Positions 8,001-13,785 of a DNA stretch of 14,974 nucleotides are shown piece after piece. The stretch comes from Saprospiraceae bacterium (lineage in GTDB: Bacteria; Bacteroidota; Bacteroidia; Chitinophagales; Saprospiraceae), in contig JALHPW010000024.1 in NCBI GenBank assembly GCA_022842255.1, forward strand, positions 1 through 14,974, in the 5' to 3' direction. Every line of letters starts with the position of its first letter. Positions within the stretch are counted from its first letter, which is position 1. Below the pieces are notes generated by a model that was not told the origin of the DNA, ran no database searches, and worked only from the letters and a program-made list of their open reading frames with translations. The position numbers and the translations under genes were made by a program.

Positions 8001-9814
8001 CAAATGCCCTGGGTTTGGGTTTCTCCTAAAAATGTGACCGTTACCAGGCCTGCACAGTTGTCAGACGCAGTGGGGGTTGCAATTGGCGGTATCAAATTGC
8101 ATTCAACGGTGACATTTGCCGGTATATCCGTGAACGTTGGCGCAATGATGTCATTTACGGTGATTGTTTGTGCACAAGTGGCAGCATTGCCACAAACATC
8201 CGTGGCGCGGTACGTACGGGTAATGGTAAATCGATTGGCGCAGGTCTGATTGCTGATCACATCGCCCACATGAATGACCGACACCGTGCCGCCACAAAGG
8301 TCCGAGGCCGTGATGGAGCCAGGCGTGGGGGCAGGCACTTCATTGGCACAAGAAACCGTCAAGTTCGCAAGGCAGGTGAGGGTCGGCAGGGCACCATCAT
8401 TCACCGTGATGGTTTGGGCACAGGTGGCGGAATTGCCACAAACATCTGTGGCGCGGTACGTACGGGTAATGGTAAATCGGTTGGCGCAAATCTGATTGCT
8501 GATTACATCGCCCACATGAATGACCGACACCGCTCCGCCACAAAGATCCGAGGCCGTAATGGAGCCGGGTGTGGGGACTGGCACCGTATTGGCACAAGAA
8601 ACCGTCAGGTTCGCAGGGCAGGTGAGGGTCGGCTGGGCAACATCATTCACCGTGATGGTTTGCGCGCAGGTGGCGGAATTACCACAAAGGTCTGTGGCGC
8701 GATACGTACGGGTAACCGTAAAGCGATTGGCACAAGTCTGATTGCTGATCACATCGCCCACATGGATAATTGACACCGCACCGCCACAAAGATCCGAGGC
8801 CGTGATGGAGCCCGGCGCGGGTGCCGGCACATTGCTGGCGCAGGAGACAGTCGCGTTTGCAGGGCAGCTGAGGCTGGGGGGTGTTTGATCAATAGCGTTA
8901 TAGGTAACCTCACAGGTCGTAGAAAACCCTCCTTGGTCGGATACAGTATACGTTCGGGTCAAAACAAATGGGGAGGCAAGGCAGCCAAGGCCGGTGGAGT
9001 TTTCGGTAATGGCCACCGTACTGGTGCCACAGGCGCTATTAACCGTTACATTGGATGGGATACCCAATGGGATATCGCTTATACACTGAAATGTGCCACC
9101 ATTTGCCGGTGGACAAGTCACGCTTAGGGTACAAAGGCAGGCGTTCGACAAAGTAACAACATTGGCACTGGTAGAGATCGCGCCCTCTGTTGAAAGTCCT
9201 CGACCATTCAATTGTGCGCCGTTTGCCAAATTAATGGCACCCGCCGCAAGAATGGTGCCTTGGAAAAGTGTGTTTCCACCTCCATTGAACGCGCCGTTGA
9301 TTTGCCAGTACACATTACACAAATTGGCCCCATTGATCAGCAGGATGCGTGAGGATGGGTTGGTGGACAAAGCGCCATCGATTTGAAAAATAAATATGGC
9401 ACCGGGATTCCCTCCGCCATCCAAAATCAGGTCGGCATTCAAGACTGCAGCTGAGCCTATACAGTAAATGTTGGGGGCAAGTATTTGGCTATTTCCCAAT
9501 GGGGTGGCCAAAACAGAACCGCAGGTAAGACCAGCCAGATAGCCATAGGCACTGGCCACGTCAGCGGCTGCTTGTGCGGAGACGGGGTCTGCCAGGTGGA
9601 TTTGACCTATCAAAAATCCGGGAGGCGTGAACGCACCTGCATTCGTGCCAATGTCGCCCACCACGGAAGTAGCCGCGTCTCCATTGAATGCACCAGATGC
9701 TGTAAAAAGGGCAAACGTGGAGGAGGCGCCCAAGTCAGGTGTTTGGGCTGAAACAGCCTTTGGGCCAAATAGAAGTAAAATGAAGAAGAATTGACAAGTA
9801 AGAAAAATTCGCAT
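5027..9814 (-). CDS. Giant T9SS-secreted surface protein: ice-binding-like domain, HYR-like repeats, dockerin/cohesin-like modules
   Basis: This 1595-residue protein begins with a signal peptide (hydrophobic core FFFILLLFG, likely cut near residue 23 after VSA). Residues about 25-230 match the DUF3494 ice-binding-like fold, including GASSTFALFTASGAFN, GDIGTNAG and GAIFIFQIDGALST. Residues about 240-970 are cysteine-rich HYR-like repeats with the recurring RTYRATDxCGNSATCAQTITVND text; three at about 309-554 are nearly identical. Residues about 985-1175 are unassigned. A dockerin-like segment follows (ADANRSGSITSFDIVEFRKL near 1270), then a cohesin-like stretch (about 1365-1495). The C-terminus from about 1512 is a T9SS type A sorting domain, with LYQNVPNPFSDKTSIGFYLP and an ending of KMIQAN. 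It is probably cell-surface attached or released, acting as an adhesin; ice or polysaccharide binding is possible but unproven. It looks intact and has no evident tie to hydrogenase. Confidence 0.93.
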   Translation of the reverse strand: MRIFLTCQFFFILLLFGPKAVSAQTPDLGASSTFALFTASGAFNGDAATSVVGDIGTNAGAFTPPGFLIGQIHLADPVSAQAAADVASAYGYLAGLTCGSVLATPLGNSQILAPNIYCIGSAAVLNADLILDGGGNPGAIFIFQIDGALSTNPSSRILLINGANLCNVYWQINGAFNGGGNTLFQGTILAAGAINLANGAQLNGRGLSTEGAISTSANVVTLSNACLCTLSVTCPPANGGTFQCISDIPLGIPSNVTVNSACGTSTVAITENSTGLGCLASPFVLTRTYTVSDQGGFSTTCEVTYNAIDQTPPSLSCPANATVSCASNVPAPAPGSITASDLCGGAVSIIHVGDVISNQTCANRFTVTRTYRATDLCGNSATCAQTITVNDVAQPTLTCPANLTVSCANTVPVPTPGSITASDLCGGAVSVIHVGDVISNQICANRFTITRTYRATDVCGNSATCAQTITVNDGALPTLTCLANLTVSCANEVPAPTPGSITASDLCGGTVSVIHVGDVISNQTCANRFTITRTYRATDVCGNAATCAQTITVNDIIAPTFTDIPANVTVECNLIPPIATPTASDNCAGLVTVTFLGETQTQGICPTLYTLTRSWRATDACGNSATAVQLVTVQDTYAPQFSNMPLDVVLECDLASNEAAYQDWLDNFGGATVVDCSPVTWTLGPSPFFTMPSMCGGTSQRFIRFTATDACGNAAFRDASFTIVDLTPPTFNVLPQNLIIQCVAGDNGEAQFIDWFEHFGYAEASDNCGSVVTEIALLANNQACGNTFNRTYQFRATDECGNTNYVTATFAVVDTTPPVIVKCPEGNVLLTCVHDIPAPDTAGVIAWDNCGAPVSITLQSEFSVGVGCGYWPLTKSYTYAATDECGNVSTCYQSFQVVDSIPPVYTGQDTIEVICVADLPGPGEIAGILAPLFVDNCYTSFCIYEGLTQNGVNSVTYCVKAKDLCVNWTDKFLVTFIATGGCKPLCTVPQTLWGSTAGAINGMTTTEAIEQLFDKYGSVTAGKLGKTISISNVNCLQQMLPANGSTIQLSPGNFEFGSTNECQSASPLLNSDGTLKNKLVANVLAMQLNIWYNLEFNERDLGVQTMASLPPCLVDLIVLNKLEADHGNVQGLLNLSNDYLAGVGFYPPNFGTPLNSALENLNQYWQNCQAIDPCAASVSVAGSLKTEAQDGLEEGRLQLEHSGHAGLLPNLYTKSDAEGHFQFSDALPFAGSYTIIPSSENMGSLNGVTTYDLVLLSKHLLGLAPLNSPYKMIAADANRSGSITSFDIVEFRKLILGIYQELPDNTPWRFVDKSFVFPEPTNPFSTAFPEHKTVENVQASQMTEDFVSVKIGDLNGTAQANGLMVGEERNQGVLIFDVDDRRVRLGETFEVKLTAAQMVQGYQCTLHADGLEVLDVSGKNMDTGNFAVFAAEGALTISWDLPKDADEALAEFTVKLHAAQSGMLSEMLHLSSRITKSEAYQTLDNALNPNPLAIELRFHEDGVATHSGLDFELYQNVPNPFSDKTSIGFYLPEASQATLTVYDETGRLVYTQQGDFAKGYNAFLIAQALIKTNGTLLYKLATATDLGVKKMIQAN
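8153..8890 (-). repeat. Three tandem 246-bp repeats encoding 82-residue HYR-like units
   Basis: Units at 8153-8398, 8399-8644 and 8645-8890 follow each other with an exact 246-bp period, which keeps the reading frame. Long stretches are the same at the DNA level in all three, for example GCCCACATG near 8263, 8509 and 8755 and CCGAGGCCGT near 8303, 8549 and 8795. Flanking HYR-like units on both sides are clearly diverged. This points to recent duplication or gene conversion within the adhesin gene. Confidence 0.93.
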
Positions 9815-9846
9815 ATTGATTAAAAGTTAATTTGTTAAACGACATG

Positions 9847-9884
9847 CAAAGGTTACTACGCTAAAATGTGGTGGTGTTATACAA
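9847..9884 (-). promoter_or_regulatory. Possible Bacteroidota-type promoter of the giant adhesin gene
   Basis: On the minus strand AACCTTTG (9854-9847) is one mismatch from the TAnnTTTG -7 box of Bacteroidota, and a TTG (9884-9882) lies upstream as a possible -33 box. The 27-base spacing is longer than usual. The -7 box lies 32 bases before the start codon at 9814. This is a weak pattern match only. Confidence 0.22.
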
Positions 9885-9906
9885 TTTTTAGTAAGTTTTA
9901 TACAAT
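9874..9906. promoter_or_regulatory. 12-base direct repeat with 21-base period, candidate AraC-type operator
   Basis: GTGTTATACAAT at 9874-9885 and GTTTTATACAAT at 9895-9906 agree at 11 of 12 positions and start 21 bases apart, i.e. two helical turns on the same DNA face. Direct half-sites at this spacing are the hallmark of AraC-type binding. They lie 60-92 bases upstream of the adhesin start, and the neighbouring gene at 10031-10591 encodes an AraC-family protein. A poorer third match, TTTTATAAAAT, is at 9920-9930, but the region is AT-rich. Function is inferred. Confidence 0.45.
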
Positions 9907-9933
9907 ACCCATATTGCAATTTTATAAAATATA

Positions 9934-9967
9934 AAAAACCGCTTTGCGGGTACGCAAAGCGGTTTTT
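9934..9967 (-). terminator. Strong hairpin terminator after the AraC-family gene
   Basis: AAAAACCGCTTTGCG (9934-9948) pairs perfectly with CGCAAAGCGGTTTTT (9953-9967) around a GGTA loop. Its A and T flanks allow it to work in both directions. On the minus strand it lies 63 bases past the stop of the AraC-family gene and upstream of the adhesin operator region, so the two genes are probably transcribed separately. Confidence 0.88.
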
Positions 9968-10030
9968 GAGCTATTATAACACAAATTATCGTCACTATGC
10001 AGTGCAGTTTTTCTTATAATCCTACGCATT

Positions 10031-10591
10031 TTACAATGCTCGGATACTACGCCTTTCCTTATTCTTTAATGTTTTAAAATATGACGGCGTAATCCCCGTA
10101 ACTTTTTTAAATTGTTTGGATAAGTGTGCAACACTGCTGTAATGGAGTTTGAAGGCTATCTGAGAAAGCGTATCTTCATCGAAGACAATCAATTCTTTTA
10201 CCCGCTCAACCTTTAAGGCCGCCAGATACTGCTCAATGGTTTTGGATTCTATTTTGGAAAAAGTATTGGCCAAGTAACCATAACTCAAGCCCAGTTTTTC
10301 ACTAATATAAGCAGAAGGTGTAACCAACGGTTTTTCATCTGAGTGATGAACAAACTCTATGATTGCGGTTTTAATTTTTTCAACAATAATCGCATCCTTA
10401 CTTTCAATAATTTCTAAACCAACTTTACTGATTTTACTGCTTAATTTTATTTTATCTTCAGGGTCAAGCTGAACAGCTGTTTCTATTTCACCTAATTTTA
10501 TATTTAGGGGCAATATACTGAGTTCTTCTAGGGCTTGTTTTACAATCACGATACAGCTTTCACTGACCATGTTTTTAATGTACACTTTCAA
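10031..10591 (-). CDS. Short AraC-family transcriptional regulator with a metal-binding-like N-terminus
   Basis: The C-terminal half holds the two helix-turn-helix units of the AraC domain: SAYISEKLGLSYGYLANTFS, then TLSQIAFKLHYSSVAHLSKQF followed by KKVTGITPSYFK. The N-terminus, MKVYIKNMVSESCIVIVKQ, resembles a set of short Bacteroidota AraC proteins that, as I recall, begin MKxYIKNMVCxxC with an HMA-like fold. Here the first cysteine is Ser, leaving only one. The start must be TTG at 10591 to keep MKVYIKNM: the frame upstream reaches a stop without an ATG, and the first ATG (10570) would remove this conserved stretch. The gene is much more AT-rich than its neighbours, which may indicate transfer. 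It probably regulates the adjacent adhesin; control of the hydrogenase genes is an alternative. Confidence 0.87.
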   Translation of the reverse strand: MKVYIKNMVSESCIVIVKQALEELSILPLNIKLGEIETAVQLDPEDKIKLSSKISKVGLEIIESKDAIIVEKIKTAIIEFVHHSDEKPLVTPSAYISEKLGLSYGYLANTFSKIESKTIEQYLAALKVERVKELIVFDEDTLSQIAFKLHYSSVAHLSKQFKKVTGITPSYFKTLKNKERRSIRAL

Positions 10592-10923
10592 AAACGAATT
10601 GTTTCGTTCGGTATTTTATGCTTAATTGTGTTGTATGAAGCCTATATTAGGCCACCACAATATTAAAGCATTTTGATAAAGGTAATCAATATAAATTGAA
10701 AAAGCCAATCTATATTTAATTTTATTTGGTGCATTTCAAAAAACAATTGAATTTAGGTATGTTTTTCTGAAATTATTTCACGATTATAAAACTATATGTT
10801 TATGGGATATCTATGTTTATTGCCAATCCACAACTAAACAGGACATTTGTGCGTATACAGTCCATCGCCTGCCCCGAATAATTTTTATTTATAGAAAATT
10901 ATTTCTAATGCCTTAATTGGGCA
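10592..10923. other. AT-rich intergenic region between hypA and the AraC-family gene
   Basis: No gene is seen in these 332 bases. The stretch 10681-10740 has only 13 G/C in 60. Small symmetric elements are present: AACGAA-TTGT-TTCGTT (10593-10608), directly upstream of the TTG start of the AraC-family gene where a ribosome would bind; GCCTA-TAT-TAGGC (10640-10652); and an AT-only 9-bp stem AATAATTTT/AAAATTATT (10877-10885 and 10895-10903) just past the hypA stop, possibly a weak end signal for the hydrogenase operon. No clear TAnnTTTG promoter was found for the AraC-family gene, although one is expected here. Confidence 0.5.
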
Positions 10924-11271
10924 TCAATCCACTAATTCTACCCGCTCTATCAACAACTCATTTCCCTGCACCACATTGCCACATGGCTTCCCGCACACGC
11001 ACACGAAGCGATAATTTTGCACTTCGGTTATTTGATTACAATCATGACATTGTATCAGAATTGGCACCAGGTTAACCCGCAGTTTCACGTCCTTGAAACG
11101 GGTTTCATCTTCTTCCACCACCGCCTCAAAAGCATTTTGCAAGAGGATGGGTTCTACATTGGCCAAGGGGCCTACTTTCAATTCAATAGCCGTCACCCGA
11201 CCCAGTTCTTCGGGCGAGAAGTTGTCTTCCAGGGTACGGAAGATGGTGCGGACCAAGGATATTTCGTGCAT
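10924..11271 (-). CDS. hypA: HypA, nickel metallochaperone for [NiFe]-hydrogenase
   Basis: The 115-residue protein begins MHEISL; the N-terminal Met-His-Glu is the nickel site of HypA. It then shows the family core (ELKVGPLANVEP, AFEAVVEE). The zinc domain has C75-x2-C78, followed by C91-V-C93-G-K-P-C97 instead of the usual second CxxC, and ends GNELLIERVEL as expected. HypA works with HypB to insert nickel into the large subunit after the Fe(CN)2CO group is in place. It starts 14 bases after the TPR gene stop and is the last gene of the minus-strand hydrogenase block, away from hypCDE. Confidence 0.95.
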   Translation of the reverse strand: MHEISLVRTIFRTLEDNFSPEELGRVTAIELKVGPLANVEPILLQNAFEAVVEEDETRFKDVKLRVNLVPILIQCHDCNQITEVQNYRFVCVCGKPCGNVVQGNELLIERVELVD

Positions 11272-11285
11272 AGCTTGGGTTGTGA

Positions 11286-12806
11286 TTAGGCCTCCGTTTC
11301 CAAGGCCACGCGCAGCTGCTCCAAGCGCTCCAGTTGTTCCGCTGCTTCTGCAAGGATGGTCGGGTCGTTGGTGAGTTGTTTGGCCTCTTGGGCCTTGGCC
11401 AGCATTTGTTCAAAAAGGTCGTGGTTGGAGGTATTGCCCTCCAGGTTGAGGTGCCAGCTTGTTTCCACGAAATTGAGCAGGGTAACGGCACGTTCGAGGG
11501 GCCATTCCTCGGCAGTACGGACGCCGAGGGCTTCGTTGTAATAGAACAGGGCCTTTTCCAGGTTGTCGGAGTGTATCGCTTCGGGGTATTTGCTAAGCGC
11601 ATTGGCGTAGTTGTTGCACACCATCGCGTATTCATAAGGCTGCGTCTCTTTCGTATAATGCTCCAGCGCCAGCTTGAACGAGGCAGAGGAAACACCGGCC
11701 CAAATACTCTTTTTCTTTACTTCATCCGGGATTTCAGCATAAATCACGCCCAAATATTGGTGGATATCGGCAAAAACATCGGGGGTTTCTTCCCTCGAGA
11801 ATACTTTGAGCGCTTCCTGAAAACTTTCCAAGGCTCCCCGAAAAAACTGTGGGTTGTCCTTTTTGGCCCAGGTATAGAGCAAAATACCCCGCCGGTACTG
11901 GGCCTGCGCTAACAGCTCAGGCATTTCTTCGGCCCTTAAAATATCGACGGCCCGACCAATGTAGCCCAGCGCTTCGGCAAAACTTTCGGAATAGTTGGCC
12001 ACTTGCGCCGCATCGACCAATAAGAGCGCCTCCTCTACCTTTCGGCCTTGTTTCTGATAGTGTTGCAGCACTTCCCAAAGGGTATTTTTCAGCGTATCCA
12101 ACAACGCCAAATCGTACGGTGCGACCAGCTTTTTCATCCATACCCCGCACAAAACGGCTTTTAGTTCCGGCAGGGCATCGTCAGAAAGCGCCGTTTTGAT
12201 TGCATCCTGCAACAGGTGTTCGGCTTGCAGCAAATCCCCCAAGTCGGTCAGGAAAATGGCGTATTGACGGGCGGTAAAGGCGTAGTGTTCCCCATTGGTA
12301 GCGCTGTTCAGGGCTTCCCGGTAGAAATAACGGGTCTTGTCGACATCAAAGCTGCTTTCTGTTGCCGCATAATGGTGCAAAATGGCCGAATTGTGGCAAA
12401 AACGGTATTCCTCAAACGGATTGAAGTCGGAAGTCAGGCGCTGTGGATCCACCGGAATGCCGTTTTGCAGGCAATTGATGATGTCTATATCGTTGAGCAA
12501 CACCTGATTATCGCGCAGGTAGGCGTACGCTTTTTCGTAGTTGCCCAACTTGGAAAACACCAAGCCAAGCAGGCTTTCGGCACTCAGCTCAATCTCCTCC
12601 GGCAGCAAATACGGGGGCAGCACATTGTCCCAATCCACCAATTGGGTAATCCCGTTCTTTTTCCGCACCATCATGTGGTAGGCGGAGGAGCCAGGCTTTT
12701 GTTCCAAAAAATCGACCACCGACACCAACTCGTGGAGGCGGTCTTCCGAATGAATAATTTGCTGAAGTTCGGGCAGCAGTTCAGCCTGGGTAAATATTGT
12801 AATCAT
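11286..12806 (-). CDS. TPR-repeat protein of the hydrogenase operon
   Basis: This 506-residue protein is mostly alpha-helical, with TPR-like helical pairs clearest at about residues 270-440, for example EALGYIGRAVDILR, RGALESFQEALKVFSR and NLEKALFYYNEALGVR. No signal peptide or membrane segment is visible. Its ATG overlaps the stop of the preceding small gene (ATGA at 12803-12806), so translation is probably coupled. TPR proteins act as binding platforms. From memory they recur beside aerobic uptake-type hydrogenases, which supports a role in maturation or complex assembly, but the exact partner is unknown. It is not a known Hyp factor. Confidence 0.85.
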   Translation of the reverse strand: MITIFTQAELLPELQQIIHSEDRLHELVSVVDFLEQKPGSSAYHMMVRKKNGITQLVDWDNVLPPYLLPEEIELSAESLLGLVFSKLGNYEKAYAYLRDNQVLLNDIDIINCLQNGIPVDPQRLTSDFNPFEEYRFCHNSAILHHYAATESSFDVDKTRYFYREALNSATNGEHYAFTARQYAIFLTDLGDLLQAEHLLQDAIKTALSDDALPELKAVLCGVWMKKLVAPYDLALLDTLKNTLWEVLQHYQKQGRKVEEALLLVDAAQVANYSESFAEALGYIGRAVDILRAEEMPELLAQAQYRRGILLYTWAKKDNPQFFRGALESFQEALKVFSREETPDVFADIHQYLGVIYAEIPDEVKKKSIWAGVSSASFKLALEHYTKETQPYEYAMVCNNYANALSKYPEAIHSDNLEKALFYYNEALGVRTAEEWPLERAVTLLNFVETSWHLNLEGNTSNHDLFEQMLAKAQEAKQLTNDPTILAEAAEQLERLEQLRVALETEA

Positions 12807-13114
12807 AACGTGATGTGCAGCATTCGCATACCTGGTTGGTGCATAAATACCAAATCGCGGTCGGTATCGTCCAGGTCGTTGTCAATGATGATTTCCTGTA
12901 GCGAAATGGTTTTGTCGCCTTGCAGGTTGCGGTTTTTGAGCATTTGAAGCCCGCCTTTGTGGATGGTGGGAAAAATCTCGTCTTCCATAGGCGCAAGCAG
13001 CAAAGAGCGCTGTTGTGGATAATACACCACATGCACTTGCGCTGTTTCGCCAAAGGTGCTTTCAGCAATGTCGCCCGAAATCCAGAGATGTTGTGTTTTT
13101 AGTTTTATGCCCAT
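12803..13114 (-). CDS. Hydrogenase-operon protein of unknown function, about 103 residues
   Basis: I do not recognise this family. The likely start is ATG 13114 (MGIKLKTQHLWISGD), giving 103 residues that end MRMLHITL. The text is beta-rich with IHKGGLQMLKNRNLQGDK and an acidic IDNDLDDTDRD stretch; no membrane segment or signal is seen. The frame stays open upstream to a GTG at 13225 that overlaps the protease stop (GTGA). That longer version adds 37 residues, mostly an eight-residue repeat encoded by the octanucleotide array, and looks like low-complexity read-through rather than a real domain. It sits between protease and TPR genes and overlaps the latter by 4 bases, so it is probably an accessory factor of this hydrogenase. 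Confidence 0.72.
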   Translation of the reverse strand: MGIKLKTQHLWISGDIAESTFGETAQVHVVYYPQQRSLLLAPMEDEIFPTIHKGGLQMLKNRNLQGDKTISLQEIIIDNDLDDTDRDLVFMHQPGMRMLHITL

Positions 13115-13130
13115 GGGTGTGTTGGGTATT

Positions 13131-13205
13131 GGGATATTGGGATATTGGGATATTGGGATATTGGGATATTGGGATATTGGGATATCAAGTAAATATCCCA
13201 ATATC
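13131..13205. repeat. Octanucleotide tandem repeat with terminal inverted copy
   Basis: GGGATATT is repeated six times exactly from 13131 to 13178, followed by GGGATATC (13179-13186). After a 7-base loop an inverted copy follows, so GATATTGGGATAT (13173-13185) pairs perfectly with ATATCCCAATATC (13193-13205). It fills most of the gap between the protease stop and the ATG of the small downstream gene. The 8-base unit is not a multiple of three, so copy changes would shift any frame read through it. Confidence 0.97.
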
Positions 13206-13221
13206 TCAATATCAACTAATA

Positions 13222-13701
13222 TCACTTTCTCATTCCAAGTTCTTCCAAAATCAGGTCGGTCACTTTTTTACCCGCATCCTGCACGGCATCGCTCATGCCC
13301 ACCTCGAGCCGGGTATTGGTAATGGAAATCAGGTAAACCGAAATATCATCGGGATATGCTTCGCCCAATATCTTTTTGGCGTACGAAAGCGCCTGGTCCC
13401 ATTTCAAACTGTGCAAAAACACCATCGGGTCGTCTTGAATGGAAGCCTCAACAGCTTCCGCAGGCAGCCGGTAAAGTGTTCCGTCGGGTTCGCCCGTATT
13501 CAGCACCCCATCCACCAGGATAATCCGAGCATGGTCTCGAAGCTGGAACAATACCTCAAACGCTGATGTCCCCATATCCAACAGACTGATATCGGGCTCG
13601 GCCTCTCCCAGTCTTTTTTTCAGGTCCTCAATCACCATGCAGCCCACCCCATCGTCGCTGCGCACCGGATTTCCAAAACCTAGAATTGCCGTTTTCTTCA
13701 T
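13222..13701 (-). CDS. [NiFe]-hydrogenase large-subunit maturation endopeptidase (HyaD/HybD/HupD family)
   Basis: The 159-residue protein has the family length and opening: ILGFGNPVRSDDGVG at residues 6-20. The nickel-binding positions correspond to Asp16/Asp17, Asp64 in ILVDGV and His97 in VFLHSLKWD, matching the Glu/Asp-Asp-His set known from HybD. The enzyme cuts the C-terminal tail from the large subunit once nickel is bound, letting the active site close. Its partner is encoded immediately upstream, with a 15-residue tail to remove. It starts 84 bases after the large-subunit stop, beyond a terminator hairpin, so its expression probably depends on read-through or on its own promoter. Which named orthologue it is cannot be decided here. 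Confidence 0.95.
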   Translation of the reverse strand: MKKTAILGFGNPVRSDDGVGCMVIEDLKKRLGEAEPDISLLDMGTSAFEVLFQLRDHARIILVDGVLNTGEPDGTLYRLPAEAVEASIQDDPMVFLHSLKWDQALSYAKKILGEAYPDDISVYLISITNTRLEVGMSDAVQDAGKKVTDLILEELGMRK

Positions 13702-13722
13702 GAATGTTGCAGGTTAAGCGCA

Positions 13723-13762
13723 TAAAAAACGCCCACAATTTTAAGCAAAAATTGCGGGCGTT
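13723..13762 (-). terminator. Terminator between the large-subunit and protease genes
   Basis: On the minus strand AACGCCC, one mismatch, then CAATTTT-type arms (13762-13748 with 13742-13728) form a stem of 7+7 bp around a 5-base loop, followed by a run of T (13729-13724). It starts 24 bases past the TAG of the large-subunit gene. Within an apparent operon it may attenuate downstream genes, so that the structural subunit is made in excess of maturation factors. Confidence 0.82.
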
Positions 13763-13785
13763 CAGGTATTCGTAAAAGACAAAAA

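Noticed and set aside
8168..8773. 201-residue plus-strand frame across the 246-bp repeats, rich in repeated GAVRTGNGK-like text
   Set aside because: It is the antisense shadow of the HYR-like repeats; its periodicity comes from the coding repeats on the other strand.
4847..10923. Mobile element carrying the adhesin and AraC genes
   Set aside because: No transposase, integrase, terminal inverted repeats or target duplication could be seen at its edges; only composition and content suggest insertion.
13131..13205. CRISPR-like array
   Set aside because: The units are 8 bases and directly abut with no spacers, so this is a simple tandem repeat.
13015..13566. Plus-strand frame with YWDIGILG repeats
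   Set aside because: It is a translation of the octanucleotide array running into the antisense of the protease gene; low complexity and no independent support.
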